A stretch of 64,000 nt of DNA. Origin: Undaria pinnatifida (Eukaryota > Sar > Phaeophyceae > Laminariales > Alariaceae). The translations under genes and the position numbers were made by a program. This document shows positions 21,970 to 31,900 of this stretch, piece after piece. Where the stretch lies: the NCBI GenBank assembly GCA_012845835.1, contig JABAKD010000023.1:8929340-8993339 (forward strand), written 5' to 3'. The stretch's first letter is position 1. Every line of letters begins with the position of its first letter. The notes below the pieces were generated by a model. That model saw nothing but the letters and a program-made list of their open reading frames with translations. It did no database searches and was not told the DNA's origin.

Positions 21970-22275
21970 AGCCGGCTTCCCGGGTGGTCTAGTGGTTTTA
22001 CCCTCGAATACCTCCAACGTTTGGTTGTCCTTGAGTTCGACACCCACCACGATGAGTATGAACTAATTTGCGAAAATGCAATAAAAAAAAGAGATCAACT
22101 GCTGAGAGCGCCTGCTAGGTACAATTCGACGCGAGTCGACGAGGGACGAAAATGCTCGATTCTCCTCGCGGTAAAAATGAAGGCACGTGCCGAAGTGGGG
22201 AGGGAGGCGGAGGGCCCGCTATGTGACCCCGGATCTGAGTTACTACTGGGAGGGAGCGCGAGAATGGTGCGGGGA
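21970..22275 (+). mobile_element. tRNA-derived SINE, variant head
   Basis: The head has a good box A-like GGTGGTCTAGTGG and a box B-like GAGTTCGACACCC about 45 bp later. The body has AATTTGCGAAAATGC. The 3' domain TGAAGGCACGTGCCGAAG, a G-rich run and CTATGTGACC resembles that at 30470-30530. The head differs from copies 1 to 3. Acceptor-stem pairing is poor, so this is not taken as a working tRNA gene. Confidence 0.55.
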
Positions 22276-23085
22276 TGATAAATGGGATGAAGAAAAAAAA
22301 ATCTTGCAAAGAAAGGTATATGATTATTTCTACCAGTAAATAATATGTCAGTCTCTGGGAAATACGCACGGCACCATCAGCAGTCGTCATGGTAGAGACA
22401 CTCCGGATATTATGTATTGAGGGGACGCGTCCGATTTCGACAACGTGAAAGCACCCTCGAAGCAAAGATAGCAGACACACATATCCCGCCTTCTCGAGAA
22501 AAAACAGAGAAGAAGCGCTACGCCAACCTCCCGTACGAGCAAAGCCACCCCCGCACCTATCTTAGACAACGCCGCTTAAACGAGAGATCGCCCTCCTCTT
22601 CTTCGTTTTTCTCCTCGCCCGCAACCACGCAGACCAATCAATGCGACAGCCTTCACGTAACAAACAAAGCAATCTTCTTCCAAAACCTCGCCGGCTGACA
22701 TGGCCCCATGTCGACGTTTGATGCAAACCGACTTTGCATCCTGTCGACTTCGAACCTCCATTGCCACGGGGACAGCAGTGCAGTCTCTTCATTAATGCCA
22801 AGGCCTCTTTCGTTTCGCCTAGAGGCGACGCAGGTTCTCAATAATACTATTTTCGGTATTTTTGTTTGATAGACGCCAACTTTTTCTTGACGGCGCATTT
22901 AACATAGTGTGTTTCGCCTATCCTTGCCTTCTTTGTTGTATAATATTACGTTTTTTTCCCGTCAAATCATTACTTTCATAATCCCATGTTTGTATTAAAC
23001 TCTTGGCGTTACTTTAAAGTTCAATGCATGCCAAATCGGACAGCTACACCTTAAGTTGTCGAAGTGCTGCCCTGCCCTACCCGAA

Positions 23086-23117
23086 GCATGGGCGCCGGCG
23101 AATGCCGGCGCCCATGC
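23086..23117. repeat. Perfect 14-bp GC-rich hairpin
   Basis: GCATGGGCGCCGGC and its exact reverse complement are separated by GAAT. It lies in otherwise AT-rich spacer. It could be a transposon end pair or a structured site; the role is unknown. Confidence 0.75.
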
Positions 23118-23253
23118 GGAGCCCTTGTATTCCTTCATGTTTCGGATCCCTTTAGAGCAATTATTGCAACACCCCTTCCGCACACAGCACGAACCGCTGC
23201 TCAACCATACATTGCTCGCACTTTACGTAGCTCGCACACCCCACGTACACGTA

Positions 23254-23330
23254 TTATAAAAAATTAAAATACACTCCAGCTGTGAGATCGAAGATTTTGT
23301 CGAAACTCATATTTGCAAGCTGTGTGTGAT
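23254..23330 (-). repeat. LTA repeat, type 2
   Basis: On the minus strand ATCACACACAGCTTGCAAAT precedes an ATG (23310) and a frame reading MSFDKIFDLTAGVYFNF. It parallels the copy at 41851-41931. Confidence 0.6.
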
Positions 23331-23337
23331 ATATTAT

Positions 23338-23355
23338 TATAGCTGTTGTTGTTGC

Positions 23356-23401
<46 letters not shown>

Positions 23402-23418
23402 GCTGTTGCTGTTGTTTT
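23338..23418 (+). repeat. (TTG)n microsatellite
   Basis: About 25 near-perfect GTT units with a few GCT interruptions. Confidence 0.95.
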
Positions 23419-24069
23419 GTTGTTCTCACATACATTAATTCGCATAATCAAGTCCGTGGTCGCAGGAAAGGCTCTAGTATTGGGTCAGGTATTGCATGGA
23501 TGGCGGGAAACGGCTGGGGCAAAGGGACAATGAGGGAGTGACAGTCCCGCTACACGCGCGCCGACCCCGTTGGCCCACACATACACCCTCTGACGTCCGC
23601 CGTCCGCCTTGCGAGTTCGGGGAGGGGGGGGGGAACGGGGGGGCTCGAGGCTGGCAGGAATGGTCGCGTGGCTCGGCGGTGTGTTTTAGGGGCGTTTTTC
23701 CATCAAATATACGGACGGCGGAAAGGCCAACCTCGACCAAGCAAACCAACGACCGGCTGCATCGCCTTTATAACTTTCTCAACACCCAAACCATACCCGA
23801 TAAAGAATTCGCTTCACACGAGAATATGTACTGTCGGATTTGTGTGTGCGCGTGTTTTTTTTACAAATCGCGAGACGAGGGCGTCCAACCACCACCCCAG
23901 CCATGACCGTACTCAAGGCACAGGCTCCGTCCGGCCGGGGCATTGCTTTTGTGCAATTCTGAGAGGCAAAAAGTGCTGGCCAACACAAGAGTCGCACTGT
24001 ACTTGGTACCTAATCTGGTACCACTTTTTGCGGGTTGGGAACGCCGTGGAGGATAGATAGATACCGAGT

Positions 24070-24345
24070 GGGCGTATGGTACGATAGAGGTATACCTTTT
24101 CTTGGCCCTTTTGTTTTCTGAATGACGGGGCTACTCAACCTGGGCTAAATCGTCGTCGAAACGCCATTTTGTTTCGCATGATTCTCGTTGCGTGTACCTA
24201 GGTCATGGGATTTCTTCATCCGGGATCATATTATAAGCAGTTTTATTTTCTCCAGATCGGTTTTTGGGTTATGACATGTCTTGAGCTCCCAAATTGAGGA
24301 ACCTCAGCAAAGAAAAAGTGGTGCACGTCTATCGTAGCACGCATC
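24070..24345 (-). mobile_element. MITE-1 copy, inverted
   Basis: It runs from GCGTATGGTACGATAGAGGT to CTATCGTAGCACGCATC. GATTCTCGTTGCGTGTACC, CTAGGTCATGGG and CTCCCAAATTGAGGAACCTC are clear. Confidence 0.85.
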
Positions 24346-24557
24346 GAAGGACCGGCAGGAAAAAGCGTCCGCCGGCCAATCTCGCTGCATTTTAGTCGAG
24401 TCCATAATTCTGCTTGTGATACTCTAAAGCAGTTGTACGTGTCACATCTACTAATATATGCTGCTTTTAGGCCCGATTATACCTGACAGGTCCGCTGTCA
24501 GACTACTCCTGTGCTACGGAGACCCGCTGTTAGCAGGAATAATTGTAAGACAAGTAC

Positions 24558-24637
24558 CAACAACGCAGCTTGCAAAGATGAGTATCGAGCCTAAATTCGT
24601 CGAACTCACAGCTGACGTCCTTAGAATGATTTCATAA
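24558..24637 (+). repeat. LTA repeat, type 1
   Basis: CAAGTACCAACAACGCAGC then an ATG at 24578 and a frame of 19 codons reading MSIEPKFVELTADVLRMIS and a stop. Confidence 0.6.
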
Positions 24638-24639
24638 AA

Positions 24640-25726
24640 GGGGGCAAAAAAGGACCTGCCTTTGTTTAATGGTGGTTGACCCGAGTTGATTTTGGTGGTT
24701 CGTCCTGCCACTGTACAGAGCCTCAATCGAACACAGTCGTGTAGCGTAGGAGAGCTCGCCTGAAATGTGGCGAAGGTTTCCTCTTTGGTATAGTTTTATC
24801 CTTGTTAACAATGGATCTCCGCAATAGTGCACTACGTTTTGGAGCCGCTTGCTTTGCTGTGCAGCTTTTTCGTCCTATATGCAGTGTTACTGCTGCTGTA
24901 AGGTCCTATCTGACATGCCTCCCTCCAATGCGTTTTGTTTTGCTTTTTTTTTTTGCTTTTTTTTTTCAGTTTTATAGGCATCAGTGACAGCACCTGTTAT
25001 CATGCGCATCGTCAATGCCCTGCTTCTGCTACAGCAATCGCTTCAAATAAGCCAACGAGGATATGGGTTTCTTCTCTCCACGAGGACGGCGGCCGGCTTC
25101 CCTGTCTCGTGCCGCGAGCCGTCATCGGTATGTGTGTGATATGTGTGGCCTACCCATGTTTTGAGGACTGTGAAATGACTGACTACACGACCGGCTCTAT
25201 CGTAAGGAAGAGTCGCGCAAGAAAACTGTCAATAGCCAAAACACGTTTCGCAACGAACAACTTTGTAGAGCTGTTAGTCGGCACGACTTATTCACCCACT
25301 AGTGAATAGTCGGAGTAATTTCCACTCATTTTCCGAAGGTGCCGACTATCCGACCTGTTGGGTTTCCATGCTCGTAGGAAGGATTGTTAATGCGGAGTGC
25401 TTTTTGTCTTTTACTTTTCGGGCCCCGGGGGGGGCGGGGGCGGGGGCGTGATTTGGCTCCCTTTGGTCTCCCTGACTTGAGTCGGCAAAAGTCGGCTGAC
25501 CATGATATCGTTTCGCCAACCGACCTGACGACTGTGGTTACTTAGTTGGCTAACGGGCACCTACCGATCAGGTTTTAGTCGTGACATCAATATTGCCGAC
25601 TCGCCACACCTCGAGAAATTTGACAGGAGACATGCTGCCATGGAAGACGTTGACCTACTCTAATCCTTCTAGGCATCCTCGCTTCAAAAATCTCGATTTC
25701 GGAAAATAAAAAAATAAAAATGTGCG
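24640..25726. other. Spacer, no gene recognised
   Basis: A + strand frame at 24935-25306 starts in a T-run and has no recognised motif. A G-rich tract lies at 25420-25450. Confidence 0.3.
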
Positions 25727-25809
25727 CTTTTAGTAGCCCAATCAACCCTGTCCCCAAGTTATTTTCAAGTTGCTTCCGCAAGAAAACGGGTTTCCCGTTA
25801 TGAAAGCGT
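25727..25809 (+). mobile_element. Probable piggyBac-like mini-element copy, decayed
   Basis: The order CCCAATCAACCCTGTCCCC, TTCAAGTTGCTTCCGCAAG and ACGGGTTTCCCGTTATGAAA matches the middle and right of the 81-bp element. Confidence 0.4.
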
Positions 25810-26042
25810 AGCGTTCACCAGGAAAACATCACTATGTATGGCCCATAATGGGGTTTCTAAAATCAAGGTTATCGAAACGTCAAGGAGGATATTCGAACGA
25901 CATACTGAGTAATTCCTCAGCGGTGGAGCCGGTAGAAGAAGAGGTTCACATACTGTAGTGTGCTACGTTTTGAGCCTACTACTCGCTTGAGCAACTCTGT
26001 GTCTCACCCAAGAAAAGTCGCTTTCGGAATATATGTTCGTTT

Positions 26043-26121
26043 TTATGAGCCCCAAAACCCCTCCCGATACTAGTTCCGAGTTGATTTCCGCAAAAAAACG
26101 GGTTTCCAGTTGTAGAGGCGT
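26043..26121 (+). mobile_element. piggyBac-like mini-element copy
   Basis: GAGCCCCAAAACCCCTCCCG, ATACTAGTTCCGAGTTG and ACGGGTTTCCAGTTGTAGAG align with the reference copy. Flanking TTAA is not preserved. Confidence 0.5.
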
Positions 26122-27123
26122 CAACAAGAAAAATGTCGCTGTTGACAGGGGAGCGCTAAAAAGACGATGTGACCCACAATTTATTTCTTAGGAGCCAGAC
26201 AACAGGGGAGGTGGTTGCTAAGCCCAAGTTTAAAAAAAATTGTAAAGAAAACAAATATCTCGATTCGCACATTAATCACAGTGCTTTTCTTTTTCTTTTC
26301 TTTTTCCTCGTATTGACCTGTTTTTAGGAGTATGGATCCGTTGTCTCTTTTTTTTTTGTGTGCTCCCCTGCTATGGCCTATGGCAAGATTTCGGCCTACA
26401 ACGATGGGGAAGCATGAATGAGATCCGAACGGGCATATTGAGCAATTCCTCTGTGGTGGAGCCCACGATATTTAGACATTCTTTTTTTTGGCCGAGAAAC
26501 ATATGCGACAGAAACCTCTATCGTAGAATGCGTCCCAACCGTAGTACCTGGTACTGCTTTTTGTATTGGGCACACACCCTTCTTCGTTGAATATGAAATT
26601 CGAGCCTAAAACCAATACTTTTTTCGTTTTTTTTTGTCAAATTAAGTCGCTGACTGATGAAGCCGAAACAATTTTAAAAGTGCAACAATAGATGACGTAA
26701 AAAAAAAAAATTCAACTTTAAAATTACAGTCATGTGTTGGCTACAGTCGGTCTTTCAGATGGTTGCGGACCCCTGTACTTTTTTTTTTTTTCACAGGCTT
26801 GACTTTTATGGGGTGCTGGTTTTCGTAGTAGTACATACCTGGTAGGCTTTCCTTTAATGCTGTAAGAAACGTGTCCCTCGTCCCCCCTTCCAGATTTTTT
26901 TTTTTTTTTTTCTGCAAATCGTAGCATGCCAGCCTTTTCTTGTAGCACGTTTTTTTTTTTTTGGCAGCCGTTTATATCGTGCGCTGTGCGTACCTAGTAC
27001 ACGACGCACCCCCTTGCCTGGAGCGCGATTTTCTTTTTCTTTTTTCCCGTATATCATTCTTCGCACACCCTGGCTTTCCTACTTCCCGTGTCTTTCGAAA
27101 GATCCGAGCTGCCATAACGGGGG

Positions 27124-27191
27124 CGGGCTGAGTGGGGGGGGGGGAGGGGGGGGGAGGGGGGGCGAGGGGGGGGGAGGGGGGGGGGGGGTAC
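27124..27191. repeat. G-run / GGGGGGA tract
   Basis: A nearly pure purine stretch on the + strand. Long homopolymers here may also carry sequencing length errors. Confidence 0.9.
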
Positions 27192-27280
27192 CTTCTGTTT
27201 TTTACTACTCTGCTTAGGCTACTCGCGGGAACGACCTTGTCACCTCTCAACAAAAACCTTTACCCTTGGATGACTCTAAC

Positions 27281-27575
27281 CTCTTTTTTTTTTTCACACA
27301 CATCTAGTTTTCAGCTTCTGGACAAGCCGTGGTCACAGGAAGGTGTTGTCCTCTTCTTCCCCCCGGTTCTTGCCTTCATTTTTTTTTGTCGCGCAAAGAG
27401 TTCAGCAATCCTACTGCTCGTCGATTTTTCGACGAGTGTTGCTAACTCACGCTCTCACGCTTTGCGCAAGTCAATTTGTGCACAAGAATAAAAAGTCCCC
27501 ACAATTTTATACGAGTATGCACTCGGGGGGATTCGAACTCACCAGGATAACCTGATACGCCACCGGGGCGACCGG
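27281..27575 (-). mobile_element. tRNA-derived SINE, copy 2, inverted, with poly-A
   Basis: Read on the minus strand it starts CCGGTCGCCCCGGTGGCG, then TATCAGGTTATCCTG and box B-like GAGTTCGAATCCCC. It continues TGCATACTCGTATAAA and CACAAATTGACTTGCGCAAA, then the 3' domain GGCAAGAACCGGGGG and TGTGACCACGGCTT. It ends in a run of A (a T-run at 27281-27290 on the + strand). Box spacing plus poly-A supports an RNA polymerase III-derived retroposon. Confidence 0.75.
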
Positions 27576-27598
27576 TATATGTACCACGGTGGGTCAGG

Positions 27599-27888
27599 AC
27601 ACGTGCTACGATAGAGGTGAGGCGCACCACTTTTTTTTTCCTGGTGTTCCTCAATTTGTGAGCTTAAGACATGTCCTTCTCAACCCAAAAACTGTTTTGG
27701 AAAAACAATCCAAAACTGCCATCATCATACCAGATGAAAAATCCCGTAGTCCTCGGTACATAACGAGAATCATGCAAGGAAAATGTGGCCTATTACTTTT
27801 TTTTTTCCCGACGATTTTGGGTCAAGGAGCCCCGTCATTCAGAAAACATTTCAGACCAAAAGTGCTTCGTGCTTCTATCGTAGCATGC
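27599..27888 (+). mobile_element. MITE-1 copy
   Basis: It runs from ACACGTGCTACGATAGAGGT to TTCTATCGTAGCATGC and contains the full block order, including ACGATTTTGGGTCAAGGAGC. Confidence 0.88.
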
Positions 27889-28191
27889 TACAGAGGTGGG
27901 TGGCATCACCACGTATTTTTTCTGATGTTCTTCAATTCGTCGGGAGCTCTTGAGGCATCCCTGCCCCCAAGAACCTATTTCGATAAAAATGAAACTGATA
28001 CACTGCATGCCGGATGAAAGAAAAACGTAGCCCTTGGCATATGCCGAGAATCATGGAAAAAATAATATATACTCCGTATATATAACTAATTTCCGACGAT
28101 TTTGCGTTAAGGAGCCCTGGCATTCGGAAACCATTTCAGAAAAAAAAAGTGCGGCCTCTATCGTACCAGCGTAGGTAAGGTAGCACGCATC
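27886..28191 (+). mobile_element. MITE-1 copy, head-to-tail with the previous one
   Basis: It begins at ATGCTACAGAGGTGGGTGGC, sharing the junction with the copy ending at 27888. It ends GCCTCTATCGTACC... and GTAGCACGCATC, with a 12-bp insertion in the right end. Confidence 0.75.
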
Positions 28192-28324
28192 ATGCCTGGG
28201 TTGAATCAGCCCGCTCTTCCCGGCGTACCCGATGGTGGAACGAGATTGTTATTTCGCATTTTACTACAACCATAGCCGGAACCGACTCCAATACCATACA
28301 TCCAGTACTATCCTTTGAGTCGTT

Positions 28325-28598
28325 TTCTACGGTAGCCCCCCCCCCCCGCCCCCCCCCCCCCCAAACTTTTCTTTAGCGAAATCGCCGGTTTTGAAACCAG
28401 CTCCCGCCTGTGTTTTCTGAAATACGGTGCCCCTTCCCCCCCCCCGACGTCATCGTTCGATCCTCCTTTGCCAACACGAAAATACATGAGGATGGTTTTT
28501 TTCGTCGCACCCCTCTTCGTCCTGTCGCGAGCAGCCGTGAAACGTTCGAGAAAAGCAAATCGCTCGTTTTGAGAGAGCGAGGCTACCACATCGTAGAA
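28325..28598 (+). mobile_element. MITE-3 copy (C-run inverted-repeat family) touching the GST-B start
   Basis: MITE-3 has ends of the form GAGTCGTTCTACGGTAGCCC plus a C-run and AAACTTTTCTTTAGCGAAAT. The other end is inverted (AAACGTTCG, AGCAAATCGC, GCTACCACATCGTAGAA). Other copies are at 46803-47072, 48866-49099 and 52711-53178. The inside shows GGTTTTGAAACCAGCTCC, GACGTCATCGTTCGATC and GCAGCCGTGAAACG. The right end stops directly before, or overlaps, the ATG at 28599. Confidence 0.75.
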
Positions 28599-28919
28599 AT
28601 GCTCAAGAAGTTAAACCTTCTTTTTTCTGCCGTCGCCCTCTTCTGCCGTGTTGTTATTTCACGACCGCAGCAGCCTCGCGTTATGCTGCCAGCTAGTACC
28701 ACCGACGACCGCAGATCGAGACACGCTCTTGACGCCGCCACCACCACCACCACCACCACTATGGCCACAACAACTCCAGTGCTCAACTACCTAGTGATCC
28801 CCGGTCGAGGGGAGGCTACCCGAGTGGCTCTCGCCGTGGCAGGAGTGGACTACGAGGACAAGCGCATGAACTTCGACGAGTTCGCCGCCTGCGAGTTTAA
28901 GACCGTCCCCGTATACCAG
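28599..28919 (+). CDS. GST-B exon 1 (with leader option)
   Basis: From 28761 it encodes MATTTPVLNYLV, PGRGEATRVALAVAGVDYED and ends TVPVYQ. The donor is CAG/gtaagg. The upstream in-frame part from 28599 encodes a hydrophobic leader and seven threonines from a CCA/CAC microsatellite. The in-frame open sequence before 28599 is MITE-3 and is not counted. Confidence 0.87.
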
Positions 28920-31900
28920 GTAAGGTACTCGTTCGGAAGGATATTTCAGTGTGGGGCACCCCAGCAAGGCGATCTGAGTAAATGCCGTATCCCAAACCGT
29001 CCGTGGATTGGTTGGTGATGGTCATACAGCCCTACGGAGGGAGACAGCTTAGCCACGGTGACTGAGTGGATCTCGCCCGCTTCATACTCCTTCTTATTTT
29101 CCGGGCGTGCACGCTTGAGAATGTTATGAATTGCTATTATGGTGTACTCCTTAGATGCTCGCCGGGTGGCGAGGGGAGGCCCCAGGAGACTACCAGCGGA
29201 CATGATTGGTGCTATGAGCTCCGAAGTATTTGTGGGTTGTATGGCACTATCCACTGAACCACTCAGTCAGTCATTTTGGATAGTGGAAACTATCTAATCG
29301 TTGGGCTTTGAGGCGTTACGCCCTGCTGTACCGCCACGTGCTTCGGCACGGGTGAGCGTGGAAGGTCTGAGTCTCTTCACGCGCGTAACCCCTCCTCCGC
29401 CCCCCCCCCTCCCCGCCTCCCCCCCCCTCCCGCCCCACGCCGCATTCAAACATTTATCGCTATGTGTTGTGTGGTGTACGATGACAACAACCACAATGGC
29501 GCTAACGACAACCACAACAACATCTTCAACCTGACCTTCAATTTCGACTTCAACTCCAACTTCAACTTTAACCTCAACTTCATTTTTAACAGATGGACGG
29601 CACCGACTACACCCAGTCTCTCGCTCTGCTCATCTACGCTGGAAAGCTCGGCGGTCTGTACCCGGACGACCCCCTTACAGCTCTTAAGGTGGGGATGACA
29701 TGGTGCTATAGTAGGGGGCGATTGCACTGAGGCAGTATTTTGTAGCTGACGCACGCTTATACTCGAGTATCGACTTCAAGGTATGACCATTGTAACAAAA
29801 CACAGTATCCAGGTCCCAGGGCATAATTTTGCTTCCTTTCCTTTCCTTTCCTTTCCTTTCCTTTCCTTTCCTTTCCTTTCCTTTCCTTTCCTTTCCTTTC
29901 CTTTCCTTTCCTTTCCTTTCCTTTCCTTTCCTTTCCTTTCCTTTCCTTTCCTTTCCTTTCCTTTCCTTTCCTTTCCGTTCCTTTCCTTTCCTCTCTCAAA
30001 GTGGGAATACGCTCGATATTCAAGCGGTGTTTTATTCATACGAAGTGCTTACCACGTATGCGACACGACCAATTAGTTGGTTAGCCCCCTTCAAACCCCA
30101 ATTTCCCTGCCTATACTAAACCCGAGTAGTTTGCGCCCATCCCGAAACGGGTTTCCCATTTGTCAAGGCGTTAGCAACTGAATGTGCTGTATAAAAGGTA
30201 TCCCCTCTGTGAATTCGTACGCGAATCTCGTCCCTGCTACATCAATAGTGCAGGTTCGAATCTTGCGGAGTGCACACTCGTGATCGCAGTGAGCACTCGT
30301 GATCGTAGGGAGCACACGTGATCGTCGGGAGCACTCGTGATCGTCGGGATATTTTTTTTTTGCGCAAGAAATAGACGATCGGAACCACGCGCAAGCATCG
30401 GTTAACGAAATTTGATGAAGATCGAATACGGCTGAAAAATGGGTATGCTGAACTCTATACGCAATGGAAATTAAGGCACGTACCAGGGGGGGGGGGGGGG
30501 GAGAGAAGAAGGTGCAGACACCCGTGACCACGCCTTACCCAGAAGGTCGCTGAGGGTATAAATATATGAAGCTATCACGAGGTGGGCTGGAAAGTAGAAG
30601 TGGTGACTTGAAAAAGAGAGACAAAAGAAATTGCGGGTTGATCAACGCTCGCGCACACGACGAAAAACAAAAGAAACACGCAAAATACAAAAGTGCGGGG
30701 CACATGGTCAACACTCGTGTGCACACGGAATGTTTCGCCCCGCTTGGCTTCCTGATCCCAACCATGCCTGACCCTACCCGACTGTAAGCCCCCCCCAAAA
30801 GCTGACCTTGGGTATAGATGTAGCCGCCGGCAGGGGCTACGAAGCGCACTGCTCCCGCTGAGCCGAGCCAAAGATCGAGGAAGCGCTTCTTATGGCATTT
30901 TTTCGAGCTAAAGCTCGAGGAAGCGCTTCCTGCGGCATTTTTTTCTTTCTGAAGGATGTGGGGCTCCTTAACCCAAACAAATCGTCGGAAAAAAATATCA
31001 GTTCTTATTTTTAGCGATTGAGACTTTATTTTTTTTTGCGCGGGGGGGGGAGGGAAGGGGGGGGTTCTGGACGCGTGCCACGATGGATAGAGGTGCACCA
31101 CCTTTTTTTTCTCGAGGTTTTCCTCAATTCGGGAGCTTAAGATATGTCTTAAACCCAAAAAAACTGGTTTGGATAAAAATAAAACTGCTGACACCGGATG
31201 AAAAATCCCATCGGACTAGGTACACAACGAAAATCACGAAAATAAAATGGGCTATTTTCGACGATTGTGGGGGTTAACCCCTTTAGAGCCCCCGAACCCC
31301 TCCCTATACTAACTTCAAGTAAAATTGTCCCCAAGAAGGGTTTCCAGTGGTGAAGGGGTTAAGGGACCCCGCCCGCCATTCCGAAAACACAAAAGCAAAA
31401 AAAAGGTATACCTCTATCGTAGAATGCGTCTCTGTTATATGCCGATTCAATGGTTTTGTTTTTTGTAAACAAATTTCAAGGACGTCAGCCGTGAGTTCGA
31501 CGAATTTTAGGTCAATACTCATCTTTCTTTGCAAGCTGCGTTGTTGGTACTTGTAGTATACAAAATGGGTGATTTTTTTTCGTTTGTTTGTTTGTTTGTT
31601 CATCGCAGGTTTACTTTCACTTTACCGTACCCTTGGTCCTTGTTTTATTTCATTTTTATTTATTTTCGTATTTTTTGCGCGTTTATTTTAACTGGAGGCC
31701 ATATAATCGTTTTCGTTCTGAGTTTTTCTGCATGTTTTTTCGTTCTTGAAAAATAAAAAAGTTGGGGTGCTGTGTGCGCTAAATCTCCTTATGTGACGAA
31801 TCTCAGAAAAAGGTGTGCAGCTTCCACCACGGCACGTGTCACGACGGTCTATCTTGTGTTGTATTTTGGCTTCGCCAGGTGGACCATATCGTGGTGATGA

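Noticed and set aside
21972-22060. Functional tRNA gene
   Set aside because: Box A and box B are present, but stem pairing is poor and a SINE body follows.
27515-27575. tRNA gene on the minus strand
   Set aside because: Part of a dispersed SINE with two other copies and poly-A; the arms do not form a full cloverleaf by eye.
28410-28598. N-terminal extension of GST-B before 28599
   Set aside because: In frame, but it is MITE-3 sequence shared with three other loci.
29757-30119. KERKG and SFPFL repeat proteins
   Set aside because: Pure TTTCC pentanucleotide repeat.
30535-31194. 219-codon minus-strand frame in GST-B intron 2
   Set aside because: It runs through a SINE end, a short duplication and two MITE-1 pieces.
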